Positions 1 through 6,112 of a stretch of DNA of 6,654 nucleotides are shown one piece after another. A program made the position numbers and the translations under genes. Under the pieces are notes generated by a model. That model was not told the DNA's origin and did no database searches. It worked only from the letters and a program-made list of their open reading frames with translations. Position 1 is the first letter of the stretch; every line of letters starts with the position of its first letter. This DNA comes from an uncultured Rhodospirillaceae bacterium (GTDB taxonomy: Bacteria; Pseudomonadota; Alphaproteobacteria; Rhodospirillales; UBA2165): the NCBI GenBank assembly GCA_913041095.1, contig CAJWIB010000154.1, positions 1 to 6,654 on the forward strand. Reading direction: 5' to 3'.

Positions 1-162
1 AACGGTAAGCCGGTTGTTACGGCAGACTTTCATCCTGCAGTTTCCGCCAATCCTTATTTCTCCTTTTATGCGCGGGTCGAGGAAAGCGGTACCTTCAAGT
101 TCGTCTGGACGGATGACAAGGGTGGCAAGGTAACAACATCCAAAAAGGTCGCGGTCAAATAG
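1..162 (+). CDS. soxZ: SoxZ, C-terminal part (5' end cut by window)
   Basis: The frame is open from base 1 and gives 53 residues before a TAG stop at 160-162. SoxZ forms the periplasmic SoxYZ heterodimer, in which SoxY carries the sulfur intermediate on a C-terminal cysteine and SoxZ is the scaffold that other Sox enzymes dock onto. The visible part has the immunoglobulin-like strand pattern expected of the SoxZ C-terminus: a segment around ANPYFSFYARVEESGTFKF, then a Trp-Thr-Asp-Asp-Lys-Gly turn and a closing strand ending KKVAVK. There is no cysteine in the fragment, as expected for SoxZ. The gene sits 41 bases upstream of soxA in the same direction, as in many soxXYZAB operons. Identification rests on about half of the protein plus the gene order, and I consider it secure. 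Confidence 0.88.
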   Translation, partial: NGKPVVTADFHPAVSANPYFSFYARVEESGTFKFVWTDDKGGKVTTSKKVAVK

Positions 163-191
163 GCCGGTCATGATCTTAAGGAACACCTAAC

Positions 192-197
192 AGGAGA
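192..197 (+). promoter_or_regulatory. Ribosome binding site of soxA
   Basis: AGGAGA lies 6 bases before a GTG at 204. This strong Shine-Dalgarno match decides the start of soxA: the GTG opens a normal signal peptide, and no ATG upstream of it has a comparable site. Confidence 0.7.
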
Positions 198-203
198 TAT
201 AAA

Positions 204-1058
204 GTGGTTGGCAGGAAAATACTCTTAGCAGTCGCTATCATGGGCCTAGGAATTACCATCGGATTCACCAACAATGCGTCCATTGCGGTAGCTGATGAAG
301 CCGAAAAACGGGCCAAAGACCCACGCAACAAACATTTTATTGTGGGTGAGATAAAAAGCGGTTACGTCTATATGACGTCGCAGACCCGCGACATGCAGGA
401 TGACGATTTTGCTAACCCGGCTTTCGTTTGGGTCGATACCGGTGAAGAATTGTGGAACAAAGTTAATGGTACAGCGGGTAAATCCTGCGCGTCGTGCCAT
501 AAAAGTGCGGCTAAATCCATGAAAGGTGTCGCCAACACGTTCCCACGCTATGATCCAAAAACCAAAAGGATGATAGCGATGCAGGCTTATGTTAATCGGC
601 ATCTCGGCGAGAAAATGGGTGCAAAGAAGTGGAAATGGGAATCGGAACAAATGCTCGCGATGACGATCTATCTAAAACTGCAATCCCGCGGCATGCCGGT
701 TAAAAGCATTATCAACGACCAAAATCGTGCAACTTTAGCGCCGTTCCTGGCCAAAGGTAAAAAATTCTTTGAACAGCGCCGCGGTCTGTTGGATATGTCG
801 TGCAAACATTGCCACGAAGACTATGTCGGCAACATGGCACGCTCTAATGTTCTCAGCATGGGGATGCCGAACGGCTTTCCAACCTATCGATTACAGTGGC
901 AGAAGCCGGGTTCCATTCATCGCCGGTTCTCAGGGTGCAATAAAAGCATTCGGGCCAAACCGTATAAACGCGGATCAGAAGAATACACCAATCTTGAATT
1001 CTATCTGATACACCGCTCGGCTGGACTTAAATGGGAAACCCCAGCAGTCCGTAACTAA
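204..1058 (+). CDS. soxA: SoxA, diheme c-type cytochrome subunit of the SoxAX complex
   Basis: SoxA with SoxX (not in the window) oxidatively couples thiosulfate to the SoxY cysteine in the periplasm. The 284-residue product starts at GTG with a Sec signal peptide (about 1-30, cleavage likely after Ala-Val-Ala). Two c-type heme motifs are present: Cys95-Ala-Ser-Cys98-His99 in the N-terminal domain and Cys200-Lys-His-Cys203-His204 in the C-terminal domain, so this is a diheme form. Cys245, in the segment RRFSGCNKSIRAKPY, matches the conserved active-site cysteine that is modified to a persulfide and ligates the second heme. The C-terminus ETPAVRN is also typical. Oddity: in the motif usually read as Ile-Asn-x-Cys-Arg, whose Cys ligates the first heme, this protein has Val-Asn-Arg-His133-Leu, and there is no other cysteine between 98 and 200. 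Length and motif order are normal. The family call is secure; the ligand change is inferred from remembered family patterns. Confidence 0.95.
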   Translation: MVGRKILLAVAIMGLGITIGFTNNASIAVADEAEKRAKDPRNKHFIVGEIKSGYVYMTSQTRDMQDDDFANPAFVWVDTGEELWNKVNGTAGKSCASCHKSAAKSMKGVANTFPRYDPKTKRMIAMQAYVNRHLGEKMGAKKWKWESEQMLAMTIYLKLQSRGMPVKSIINDQNRATLAPFLAKGKKFFEQRRGLLDMSCKHCHEDYVGNMARSNVLSMGMPNGFPTYRLQWQKPGSIHRRFSGCNKSIRAKPYKRGSEEYTNLEFYLIHRSAGLKWETPAVRN

Positions 1059-1073
1059 AATGATAAGGAAAGG

Positions 1074-1106
1074 GGCGGTACTTAAAACGGGTGCCGCCAT
1101 TTTTTT
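1074..1106 (+). terminator. Probable intrinsic terminator between soxA and soxB
   Basis: GGCGGTA at 1074-1080 can pair with TGCCGCC at 1092-1098 (seven pairs, one of them G-U) around an 11-base loop. A run of seven T follows at 1100-1106, after a single A. This is the classical form of a Rho-independent terminator. It starts 15 bases after the soxA stop, so it may end or attenuate soxZA transcription before soxB. Found by eye; no energy was computed. Confidence 0.7.
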
Positions 1107-1131
1107 ATCTACAATCTCGTATATAAAATTT

Positions 1132-1137
1132 GGGTGA
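1132..1137 (+). promoter_or_regulatory. Ribosome binding site of soxB
   Basis: GGGTGA, a partial match to the anti-16S sequence, lies 9 bases before the ATG at 1147. An AT-rich stretch with TATAAA at 1122-1127 precedes it. That could be a -10 element of a separate soxB promoter, but no -35 box is visible at the right distance. Confidence 0.4.
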
Positions 1138-1146
1138 ATTTAAATC

Positions 1147-2832
1147 ATGCTAACACGTCGGGATTTTCTTCAAGTAACGGCAGCAACAGCTGCGCTGATG
1201 AGCGGCGCACCGTTCTCAAAGGTCGCCGCCCAACAAAAAATCACCCAAGAAAAGTTGCTTGAGTTTTCGCCGGTCGGCCAAATTACCCTGCTTAATTTCG
1301 TCGACTGTCATGCCCAGTTGATGCCGCTTTATTTCCGCGAACCGTCGATGAATTTTGGGGTTGGTAATGTTCATGGCCTGCCGCCTCATATCACCGGCAA
1401 AGATTTCCTAAGACACTTTGGTCTTAAAGCCGGCTCGCCCGAGGCTTATGCCTTTACCAGTACCGATCATGTTGCGCTGAGCAATACCTATGGCCGGATT
1501 GGTGGCATGGCCCAAATGGCGACATTAATCAAAGCCATCCGCGCCGAACGCAGTAGTAATACATTGCTGGTCGATTGTGGTGACACCTGGCAGGGTTCTT
1601 ATAGCTCGCTGCAAACCCGCGGTGAAGATATGGTGACAGTGATGAACGCCATGGGTGTTGATCTGATGACCGCTCATTGGGAATTTACCTATGGCACTGA
1701 GCGCGTCAAAGAGCTTATTGAGAAGCTCAATTTTCCGTTCCTTGCTGGTAATGTCACCGATACCGAATGGGAAGAACCGGTTTTCAAAGACGTCGCCTTT
1801 TTTGAGCGTGGCGGCGTAAAAATCGGCGTTATCGGTCAGGCTTTCCCTTATACGCCGATAGCTAACCCGCGCTACATGATCCCCAACTGGTCGTTTGGTA
1901 TCCAAGAGGATAAAATGCGGGAAAGTATTAAAAAAGCCAAAGCTGGCGGCGCCGAACTGGTCGTGCTGGCGAGCCACAATGGCTTTGACGTGGACCGTAA
2001 ACTTGCGTCCCGCGTTGACGGGATTGATGTCATTCTAACTGGCCACACTCATGATGCTATTCCAACCGCGATCAAAGTCAAAGACACAATTTTGATTGCT
2101 ACGGGGTCGCACGGAAAGTTTCTCGGCCGCCTTGATCTTGAAGTGAAAAACAAAAAAGTCATCAACTTCCGCTACAAGCTTATGCCGGTTTTCTCGGACG
2201 CGATTAAACCGGACCCGGAAATTGCCGAAGTGATCCGCAAGGTCCGTGCGCTGTATGAAAAAACAGTGAATACTGTATTGGGTAAAACCGAAGGCCTTTT
2301 ATATCGGCGCGGTAATTTCAACGGCACCTTTGACGATCTGATTAATCAGGCGATTATGGAAGAACGCGATACTCAAATTTCTCTGTCACCCGGTTTTCGC
2401 TGGGGTGCAACATTACTCCCGGGTCAAGATATTCGAGTCGAAGATCTCTTTTCCCAGACTTCTATCACCTATCCGGCGGTCTATCGCAACGAAATGACTG
2501 GTAAGTTTTTGAAAGAAATTCTCGAAGACGTTGGCGACAATTTGTTTAATCCAGACCCCTATTTCCAACAGGGCGGTGATATGGTGCGGGTTGGCGGCAT
2601 GGGCTATCATTTCGATATCGGCCAGAAGATCGGCTCCCGCGTATCAAAGATGACACTACTTTCGACCGGCGAACCAATTGATCCCGCCAAAACCTATATT
2701 GTCGGCGGCTGGGCGTCGGTGAACGAGGCTACCAAAGGCCCGGCGATTTATGATCTGGTCAGCAATTACATCAAACGCAAAAAATCCGTTAAGATAGAAC
2801 AAAATACCGCCGTCAAAGTAACCGGCATGTAG
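1147..2832 (+). CDS. soxB: SoxB, dimanganese thiosulfohydrolase (sulfate thiol esterase)
   Basis: SoxB hydrolyses the terminal sulfone of SoxY-bound S-sulfonate intermediates to release sulfate in the periplasm. The 561-residue product begins with a Tat signal (Thr-Arg4-Arg5-Asp-Phe-Leu, then a hydrophobic stretch to about residue 28). It belongs to the 5'-nucleotidase-like metallophosphoesterase superfamily. Visible metal-site motifs are Asp53-x-His55, Gly145-Asp146, His177 in the HWEFTYG segment, His277 in SHNG, and Gly-His300-Thr-His302-Asp. The C-terminal domain carries the SoxB-specific SPGFRWG segment (414-420) and the DNLFNPDPYFQQGGDMVRVGG segment (464-484), which separate it from ordinary nucleotidases. 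The length is that expected for SoxB. It follows soxA after a probable terminator and is 13 bases from soxV. A soxCD pair, often found after soxB in Alphaproteobacteria, is absent here. Confidence 0.97.
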   Translation: MLTRRDFLQVTAATAALMSGAPFSKVAAQQKITQEKLLEFSPVGQITLLNFVDCHAQLMPLYFREPSMNFGVGNVHGLPPHITGKDFLRHFGLKAGSPEAYAFTSTDHVALSNTYGRIGGMAQMATLIKAIRAERSSNTLLVDCGDTWQGSYSSLQTRGEDMVTVMNAMGVDLMTAHWEFTYGTERVKELIEKLNFPFLAGNVTDTEWEEPVFKDVAFFERGGVKIGVIGQAFPYTPIANPRYMIPNWSFGIQEDKMRESIKKAKAGGAELVVLASHNGFDVDRKLASRVDGIDVILTGHTHDAIPTAIKVKDTILIATGSHGKFLGRLDLEVKNKKVINFRYKLMPVFSDAIKPDPEIAEVIRKVRALYEKTVNTVLGKTEGLLYRRGNFNGTFDDLINQAIMEERDTQISLSPGFRWGATLLPGQDIRVEDLFSQTSITYPAVYRNEMTGKFLKEILEDVGDNLFNPDPYFQQGGDMVRVGGMGYHFDIGQKIGSRVSKMTLLSTGEPIDPAKTYIVGGWASVNEATKGPAIYDLVSNYIKRKKSVKIEQNTAVKVTGM

Positions 2833-2845
2833 GATCGGCAATTAA

Positions 2846-3586
2846 GTGATGATAGAAATAACCTATTTTGGTGCTCTCGTTGCCGGATTATTGAGTTTCG
2901 CTTCTCCCTGCGTATTACCGTTGATCCCCGCCTATATCAGTTTTCTGGGCGGTGTGTCGCTTAGTCAACTCACCGAAGAAGATGGCGTGGATGTGGCGAC
3001 ACAAAAACGGGTTTTCTACGCAGCTATTGCCTTCGTATTGGGCTTTTCAACCGTCTTTATTGCACTCGGCGCATCAGCTACCGCCATTAGCGCCCTCATT
3101 GCTCAAAACTCGTTGCTTTTAGGGCAGATTGCCGGGGTAATCATTGTAATCTTCGGCTTGCATTTCATCGGTGTCTTCCGTATCGGTTTTTTAAACTTTG
3201 AAAAACGGTTTTATATTGAAAACAAACCTGCTGGTCTCGCCGGTTCCTACATCCTCGGCCTCGCCTTTGCCTTTGGCTGGACACCTTGCGTCGGACCGAT
3301 CCTAGCATCTGTTTTGATGGTTGCAACCTCGGGAGATTCGATTGGTTATGGCATATCGCTATTAACCGTTTATGCCGCCGGGCTGGGCATCCCTTTCCTG
3401 GTAGCTGCTTTTGCCGTAAAGCCATTTATGAAATTTCTCAGCCGCTTTAAAAGCCAAATGCGGAAAATCGAACTTACCATCGGCGGGTTGCTCATCATCA
3501 CCGGCATCGCCGTCTTTACCGGCGATCTCGCCGAAGCAGCAAATTGGCTGCTTGAGACGGTTCCAGTATTTACAAAATTCGGCTAG
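2846..3586 (+). CDS. soxV: CcdA/SoxV-type membrane thiol-disulfide transporter
   Basis: This 246-residue integral membrane protein is of the CcdA/DsbD transmembrane family, which passes electrons from cytosolic thioredoxin to periplasmic thioredoxins. Six hydrophobic segments are recognisable, at about 7-36, 56-85, 92-114, 131-160, 168-192 and 209-227. The two redox cysteines are in the hallmark contexts Ser-Pro-Cys22-Val-Leu-Pro and Trp-Thr-Pro-Cys148-Val-Gly-Pro. No periplasmic DsbD alpha or gamma domain is attached. The start is uncertain: GTG at 2846 and ATG at 2849 are adjacent codons, and the only Shine-Dalgarno-like element, AGGA at 2831-2834, is closer to optimal for the GTG. The position 13 bases after soxB indicates co-transcription and the SoxV role of feeding reductant to SoxW and Sox proteins. 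A general CcdA role in cytochrome c maturation cannot be excluded. The stop overlaps that of soxW on the other strand. Confidence 0.9.
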   Translation: MMIEITYFGALVAGLLSFASPCVLPLIPAYISFLGGVSLSQLTEEDGVDVATQKRVFYAAIAFVLGFSTVFIALGASATAISALIAQNSLLLGQIAGVIIVIFGLHFIGVFRIGFLNFEKRFYIENKPAGLAGSYILGLAFAFGWTPCVGPILASVLMVATSGDSIGYGISLLTVYAAGLGIPFLVAAFAVKPFMKFLSRFKSQMRKIELTIGGLLIITGIAVFTGDLAEAANWLLETVPVFTKFG

Positions 3587-4242
3587 TCAATCAGCAGATC
3601 GTCCGCCCAGAGCAGTTTTTGGATGTCGTAACCTTTTTCGGCGAGCTTATCACCTTCAAGCCCAAGCCAACGCTGAAAGTTGGGTTCAGTTTTATACGCT
3701 TTAGCTTTGACATATTTGAACAAGAAGTAAAAATGAAACGGTTTGAAGTAGCCGGGTATCCGCATCACCTCTAAAGCATTACCACTTTTCTTGCTGATCG
3801 ATTTGGAATCATCGGGAAAGAACTGAATGGTCGGGGTAAAACGCACGGCCCACTTTTGCGACAGTTTTTTTTCTATCGTCACTTCACCGTCAAAGTCGGT
3901 AACTTCTTTATCGCCCCATAAATTCATTTGAATAACGACAAAATTATCGGTGATAAATTTAACAATTTTTGGAATGCGGAAATTAACTTCATGGGTGCGT
4001 TTGCAATAAGGACAACCTTTTTGCTCCCAAATAAGCACCAAGCGTTTGCCGCTGGCTTTGGCCTCTTCCAGGTCTTCCTTGAGATCAAGGAAACTGTCAT
4101 GGAACCATTTTTGCTCATGCAGGCCATCTTCGTTAACTACCGGTTTGGGCATCTTTTTACCCTTGGCTTCGACCGGCTGCGTAATGGTAAATAACACGAA
4201 TACTAAAATTACCAACAGACTGATAAACTTAGACTTATTCAC
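3583..4242 (-). CDS. soxW: SoxW-type periplasmic thioredoxin
   Basis: This is a secreted thioredoxin-fold protein of 219 residues. The signal peptide covers about 1-26 (Lys-rich start, hydrophobic core ISLLVILVFVLFTI, cleavage likely after Val-Glu-Ala). The redox motif is Cys77-Pro-Tyr-Cys80, and the cis-proline is Pro137 in Phe-Thr-Pro-Thr. The segment after the motif (FVVIQMNLWGDKEVTDFDGE, 101-120) resembles the SoxW thioredoxin subfamily. It probably receives electrons from the SoxV membrane protein and keeps Sox proteins, such as SoxY, reduced. SoxS-like thioredoxins also carry a CxYC motif, so the exact sox letter is less certain than the fold. Translation starts at GTG, chosen because the GGAGGAA before it is near ideal. 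The gene lies 79 bases downstream of the flavoprotein gene on the same strand, and its stop codon overlaps that of soxV. Confidence 0.85.
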   Translation of the reverse strand: MNKSKFISLLVILVFVLFTITQPVEAKGKKMPKPVVNEDGLHEQKWFHDSFLDLKEDLEEAKASGKRLVLIWEQKGCPYCKRTHEVNFRIPKIVKFITDNFVVIQMNLWGDKEVTDFDGEVTIEKKLSQKWAVRFTPTIQFFPDDSKSISKKSGNALEVMRIPGYFKPFHFYFLFKYVKAKAYKTEPNFQRWLGLEGDKLAEKGYDIQKLLWADDLLID

Positions 4243-4248
4243 AGTTAA

Positions 4249-4255
4249 TTCCTCC
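4249..4255 (-). promoter_or_regulatory. Strong ribosome binding site of soxW
   Basis: On the minus strand GGAGGAA lies 6 bases before the GTG at 4242-4240. It is the best Shine-Dalgarno match in the window and fixes the unusual GTG start. Confidence 0.75.
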
Positions 4256-4274
4256 GCAACTTCCCGAGAAGCTT

Positions 4275-4302
4275 ATTTTACAAAATTTTGTGTAAATTGT
4301 AA
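4275..4302 (-). promoter_or_regulatory. Possible soxW promoter with palindromic spacer
   Basis: On the minus strand, a good -10 (TAAAAT, bases 4280-4275) lies 16 bases after a poor -35 (TTACAA, 4302-4297). The spacer holds the perfect palindrome CAAAATTTTG (4281-4290), flanked so that TTTACA at 4277-4282 and TGTAAA at 4291-4296 also form an inverted pair. This could be an operator letting soxW be expressed apart from the upstream flavoprotein gene. Because the DNA is AT-rich, chance remains a real alternative. Confidence 0.35.
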
Positions 4303-4321
4303 TTATTAATTTAGTAAAACC

Positions 4322-5626
4322 TTAAATTCGGCCGAATATCTCACGGAAATGTGTTTTACCCCAGAGGTAAGTCTCGGCACCAAGTCTCTCACTGCGATTA
4401 TTATAGGGTTTTGACCGCGGATCGAAGGCCCATTGCTTGCTGTTTTCATCAAAGCGGTAAAACGAGCGCGAAAGTATCGCTTCCCGCGGCTGAGTGTTGA
4501 CCATCGAATAGCAAACGGATTCCGGCGTCACCCATTTCACCTCGCGCCCCTGTAAGCGCGTAGCGATAACTTTGGCAACATGCTTTGCTTCACTATTAGC
4601 AACACTAGCGCTTTTGGAAAACGGCATCGGGCGACAATCACCAGTGACATAAATTCGCTCATCGCCAACGAAATTGTAGTCAAATTGATCGATCCTAGCT
4701 TCTTTTTGCGGGCTCGTAGGATCGTTCAAGTCAAAGCGTTCTATCATGCGGGCAGCACGCGTGCGCGGATAAATCGCCCCGCCCTCAAACTTGATGTCAT
4801 CAAAATCCGTTTTTATTGTTTTACTGAACGGATCAACGCCTTCAATCCCCGTCGAGTTCATGTACTCAATCCAGCCGCCGTATAGTTCTTCAAAAGCCGA
4901 CAGAAAACCTTCGCCGTTGACTGCTGGTTCTTCCCGGGAATCGATCAGCACGACCTTGCCCTTTATGTTACGCTTTTTAAACAGAGCGGCAATCAAGCAG
5001 GCACGTTCATAGGGTGAGGCGGCACAGCGATAAATGCCTGGCGGTGCCGTGAGCACAAACACACCTTTTTTAAAGCTGGCGAGTTGCTTTGTAATCGATA
5101 ATTGCTCATCAACAGAAACAAAACCAGCCGGGAACTTACTTTTTAGCTCGGTGATCGCATCCGGGTTTTTAACCCCGAACGAGCTGTAATCATATTCGAC
5201 GCCGGGTGCCAGCACGAGACTGTCATAATCGATCCAGCCTTTGTTTGTCTCGATGCGGCGCCTGGATCGGTCAAGCTCTGTCATGTTCGCATTAAAATAG
5301 ATATAGCCGCCGAGCTTGGCGGCATCTTCAAAACGGTACGTAAGTTGAGACTGCGGCATCAACCCGCCGATAAATAGATTACTCAGCGGCAAGGAGAAAA
5401 ACAATGTCCGGCGTTCGACCAAAACTACATCAATTTTTGGATTTTCCGTTTTGAGATATTTGGCAATCGATAGCCCGGACCAGCCGCCGCCAACAATGAC
5501 GATGCGAGCCCCCTTTGGGTCCGGCAGTTCTGCTTCGTGGTTGGCGGATATAGCTGGCATCGGCAAAGCAGATATAGCTGTTGCGCCAAGTAAGGCGCTA
5601 AATTCACGCCGAGAAAGTCCCGTCAT
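4322..5626 (-). CDS. soxF: Flavocytochrome c sulfide dehydrogenase-type flavoprotein (SoxF/FccB-like)
   Basis: This 434-residue Tat-exported FAD protein is related to FccB and SoxF, which oxidise sulfide in the periplasm and pass electrons to a c-type cytochrome. The Tat motif is Ser-Arg6-Arg7-Glu-Phe, followed by a hydrophobic stretch to about residue 28. The dinucleotide-binding fold begins at 42 with Gly46-Gly-Gly-Trp-Ser-Gly51 and ends its second strand at Glu71. A second FAD motif, Val-Thr-Gly-Asp330, is present. Cys201 (in Tyr-Arg-Cys-Ala-Ala-Ser-Pro-Tyr-Glu-Arg) and Cys372 (in Val-Cys-Tyr-Ser) match the redox-active disulfide pair of FccB. The C-terminal part, from about 365, resembles the FCSD flavin-binding domain. 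Two further cysteines occur, Cys210 and Cys331. No cytochrome subunit (fccA/soxE) is next to it. A sulfide:quinone reductase is less likely because of the Tat signal and the FCSD-type C-terminus. No clear ribosome binding site precedes the ATG. Confidence 0.88.
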   Translation of the reverse strand: MTGLSRREFSALLGATAISALPMPAISANHEAELPDPKGARIVIVGGGWSGLSIAKYLKTENPKIDVVLVERRTLFFSLPLSNLFIGGLMPQSQLTYRFEDAAKLGGYIYFNANMTELDRSRRRIETNKGWIDYDSLVLAPGVEYDYSSFGVKNPDAITELKSKFPAGFVSVDEQLSITKQLASFKKGVFVLTAPPGIYRCAASPYERACLIAALFKKRNIKGKVVLIDSREEPAVNGEGFLSAFEELYGGWIEYMNSTGIEGVDPFSKTIKTDFDDIKFEGGAIYPRTRAARMIERFDLNDPTSPQKEARIDQFDYNFVGDERIYVTGDCRPMPFSKSASVANSEAKHVAKVIATRLQGREVKWVTPESVCYSMVNTQPREAILSRSFYRFDENSKQWAFDPRSKPYNNRSERLGAETYLWGKTHFREIFGRI

Positions 5627-5706
5627 TTATTGAATTTTCAATTTTTGTTCAGGCATAGTCAGAGTGTAATATATCCCGCCATTGGGGGGAAGAAAAACGA
5701 CGGATA

Positions 5707-5735
5707 ATAAAATTAATTTGAAATATTTCACTCAA
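5707..5735 (-). promoter_or_regulatory. Candidate promoter and operator of the flavoprotein gene
   Basis: On the minus strand a -35-like TTGAGT (5735-5730) and a -10-like TTTTAT (5712-5707) are separated by 17 bases. The perfect 12-base palindrome TGAAATATTTCA (5719-5730) fills most of the spacer and touches the -35. Repressor binding there would block RNA polymerase. Both boxes match the sigma-70 consensus only at four of six positions. Confidence 0.35.
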
Positions 5736-5755
5736 TGCCGAAGCCTAAAATTAGT

Positions 5756-5784
5756 TTGATTTGTAAATTTCAAATGGGTATCTT
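5756..5784 (+). promoter_or_regulatory. Candidate promoter and operator of tusA
   Basis: TTGATT (5756-5761) and TATCTT (5779-5784) are separated by exactly 17 bases. The near-palindrome TTTGTAAATTTCAAA (5760-5774, one mismatched pair) lies across the -35 edge and spacer. The half-sites resemble those of the palindrome in the opposite promoter, suggesting one regulator for both. Four of six consensus matches in each box. Confidence 0.35.
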
Positions 5785-5833
5785 TAAGGAAATCGGAAAA
5801 TAATAAAACCCCTGTCGACAGAAAGAATATAAT

Positions 5834-6058
5834 ATGAATATGGAACTAAATACCAAAGGCATGAACTGCCCAATACCAATCCTTAAAGCAAAAAAAGCAA
5901 TGCAAGATATGGATGGGGGAGAAACCATCACTATTTATGCGACGGATGCGGGATCGGTTGCTGATTTCGGCGCCTTTTGCCGCACCGGTGGCCATGAATT
6001 GGTCGAAAGTTCTGAAGCTGACGGTGTTTTTACCTACGTCATTAAGAAAGCTTCTTAG
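5834..6058 (+). CDS. tusA: TusA-family sulfur carrier protein
   Basis: TusA is a small cytosolic protein that carries sulfur as a persulfide on one cysteine. In sulfur oxidisers it delivers sulfane sulfur to the rDsr or sHdr pathways; elsewhere it serves tRNA thiolation. The 74-residue product has the hallmark Gly9-Met-Asn-Cys12-Pro-Ile-Pro15 followed by the helix ILKAKKAMQDM. The beta-strand pattern (ETITIYATD, then VFTYVIKKA at the end) fits the two-layer TusA fold and the length is normal. A second cysteine, Cys49, lies in a position not known to be catalytic. The ATG at 5834 is preferred over the ATG at 5840, since the weak AGAAAG (5820-5825) lies 8 bases before the first. It is divergent from the flavoprotein gene and convergent with the regulator, so the setting points to sulfur oxidation rather than tRNA modification. 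Confidence 0.93.
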   Translation: MNMELNTKGMNCPIPILKAKKAMQDMDGGETITIYATDAGSVADFGAFCRTGGHELVESSEADGVFTYVIKKAS

Positions 6059-6112
6059 TTGCCGCCTGACAAAGTTACTTATATTATTTCAATCCCCAAT
6101 CGTCTTAGTCGC

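Larger units (their letters stand above)
5627..5833. other. 207-base AT-rich divergent intergenic region (flavoprotein gene / tusA)
   Basis: This stretch separates the minus-strand flavoprotein gene from plus-strand tusA and holds no credible gene. It contains candidate promoters on both strands, two AT-rich palindromes, and a pair of 9-base inverted arms (ATTTGAAAT at 5716-5724 and ATTTCAAAT at 5767-5775). There is also a 10-base palindrome, CTGTCGACAG (5812-5821), just before tusA. The layout suggests shared control of the two genes. Confidence 0.6.

Noticed and set aside
246..650. Open frame of 134 codons antisense to soxA
   Set aside because: It is covered by soxA with its signal peptide and first heme motif; the predicted product resembles no family I know.
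1525..1977. Open frame of 150 codons antisense to soxB
   Set aside because: It lies wholly inside the well-supported soxB gene, has no recognisable domain and no ribosome site, and follows the codon pattern of soxB in shadow.
3928..4309. Plus-strand open frames over soxW
   Set aside because: They are opposite the soxW coding region, which has a signal peptide, CPYC motif and strong ribosome site; the antisense products show no domain.
5627..5833. Small RNA or riboswitch in the divergent intergenic region
   Set aside because: The region is AT-rich with short palindromes that fit operators better; no stable multi-stem structure or known riboswitch pattern is visible.
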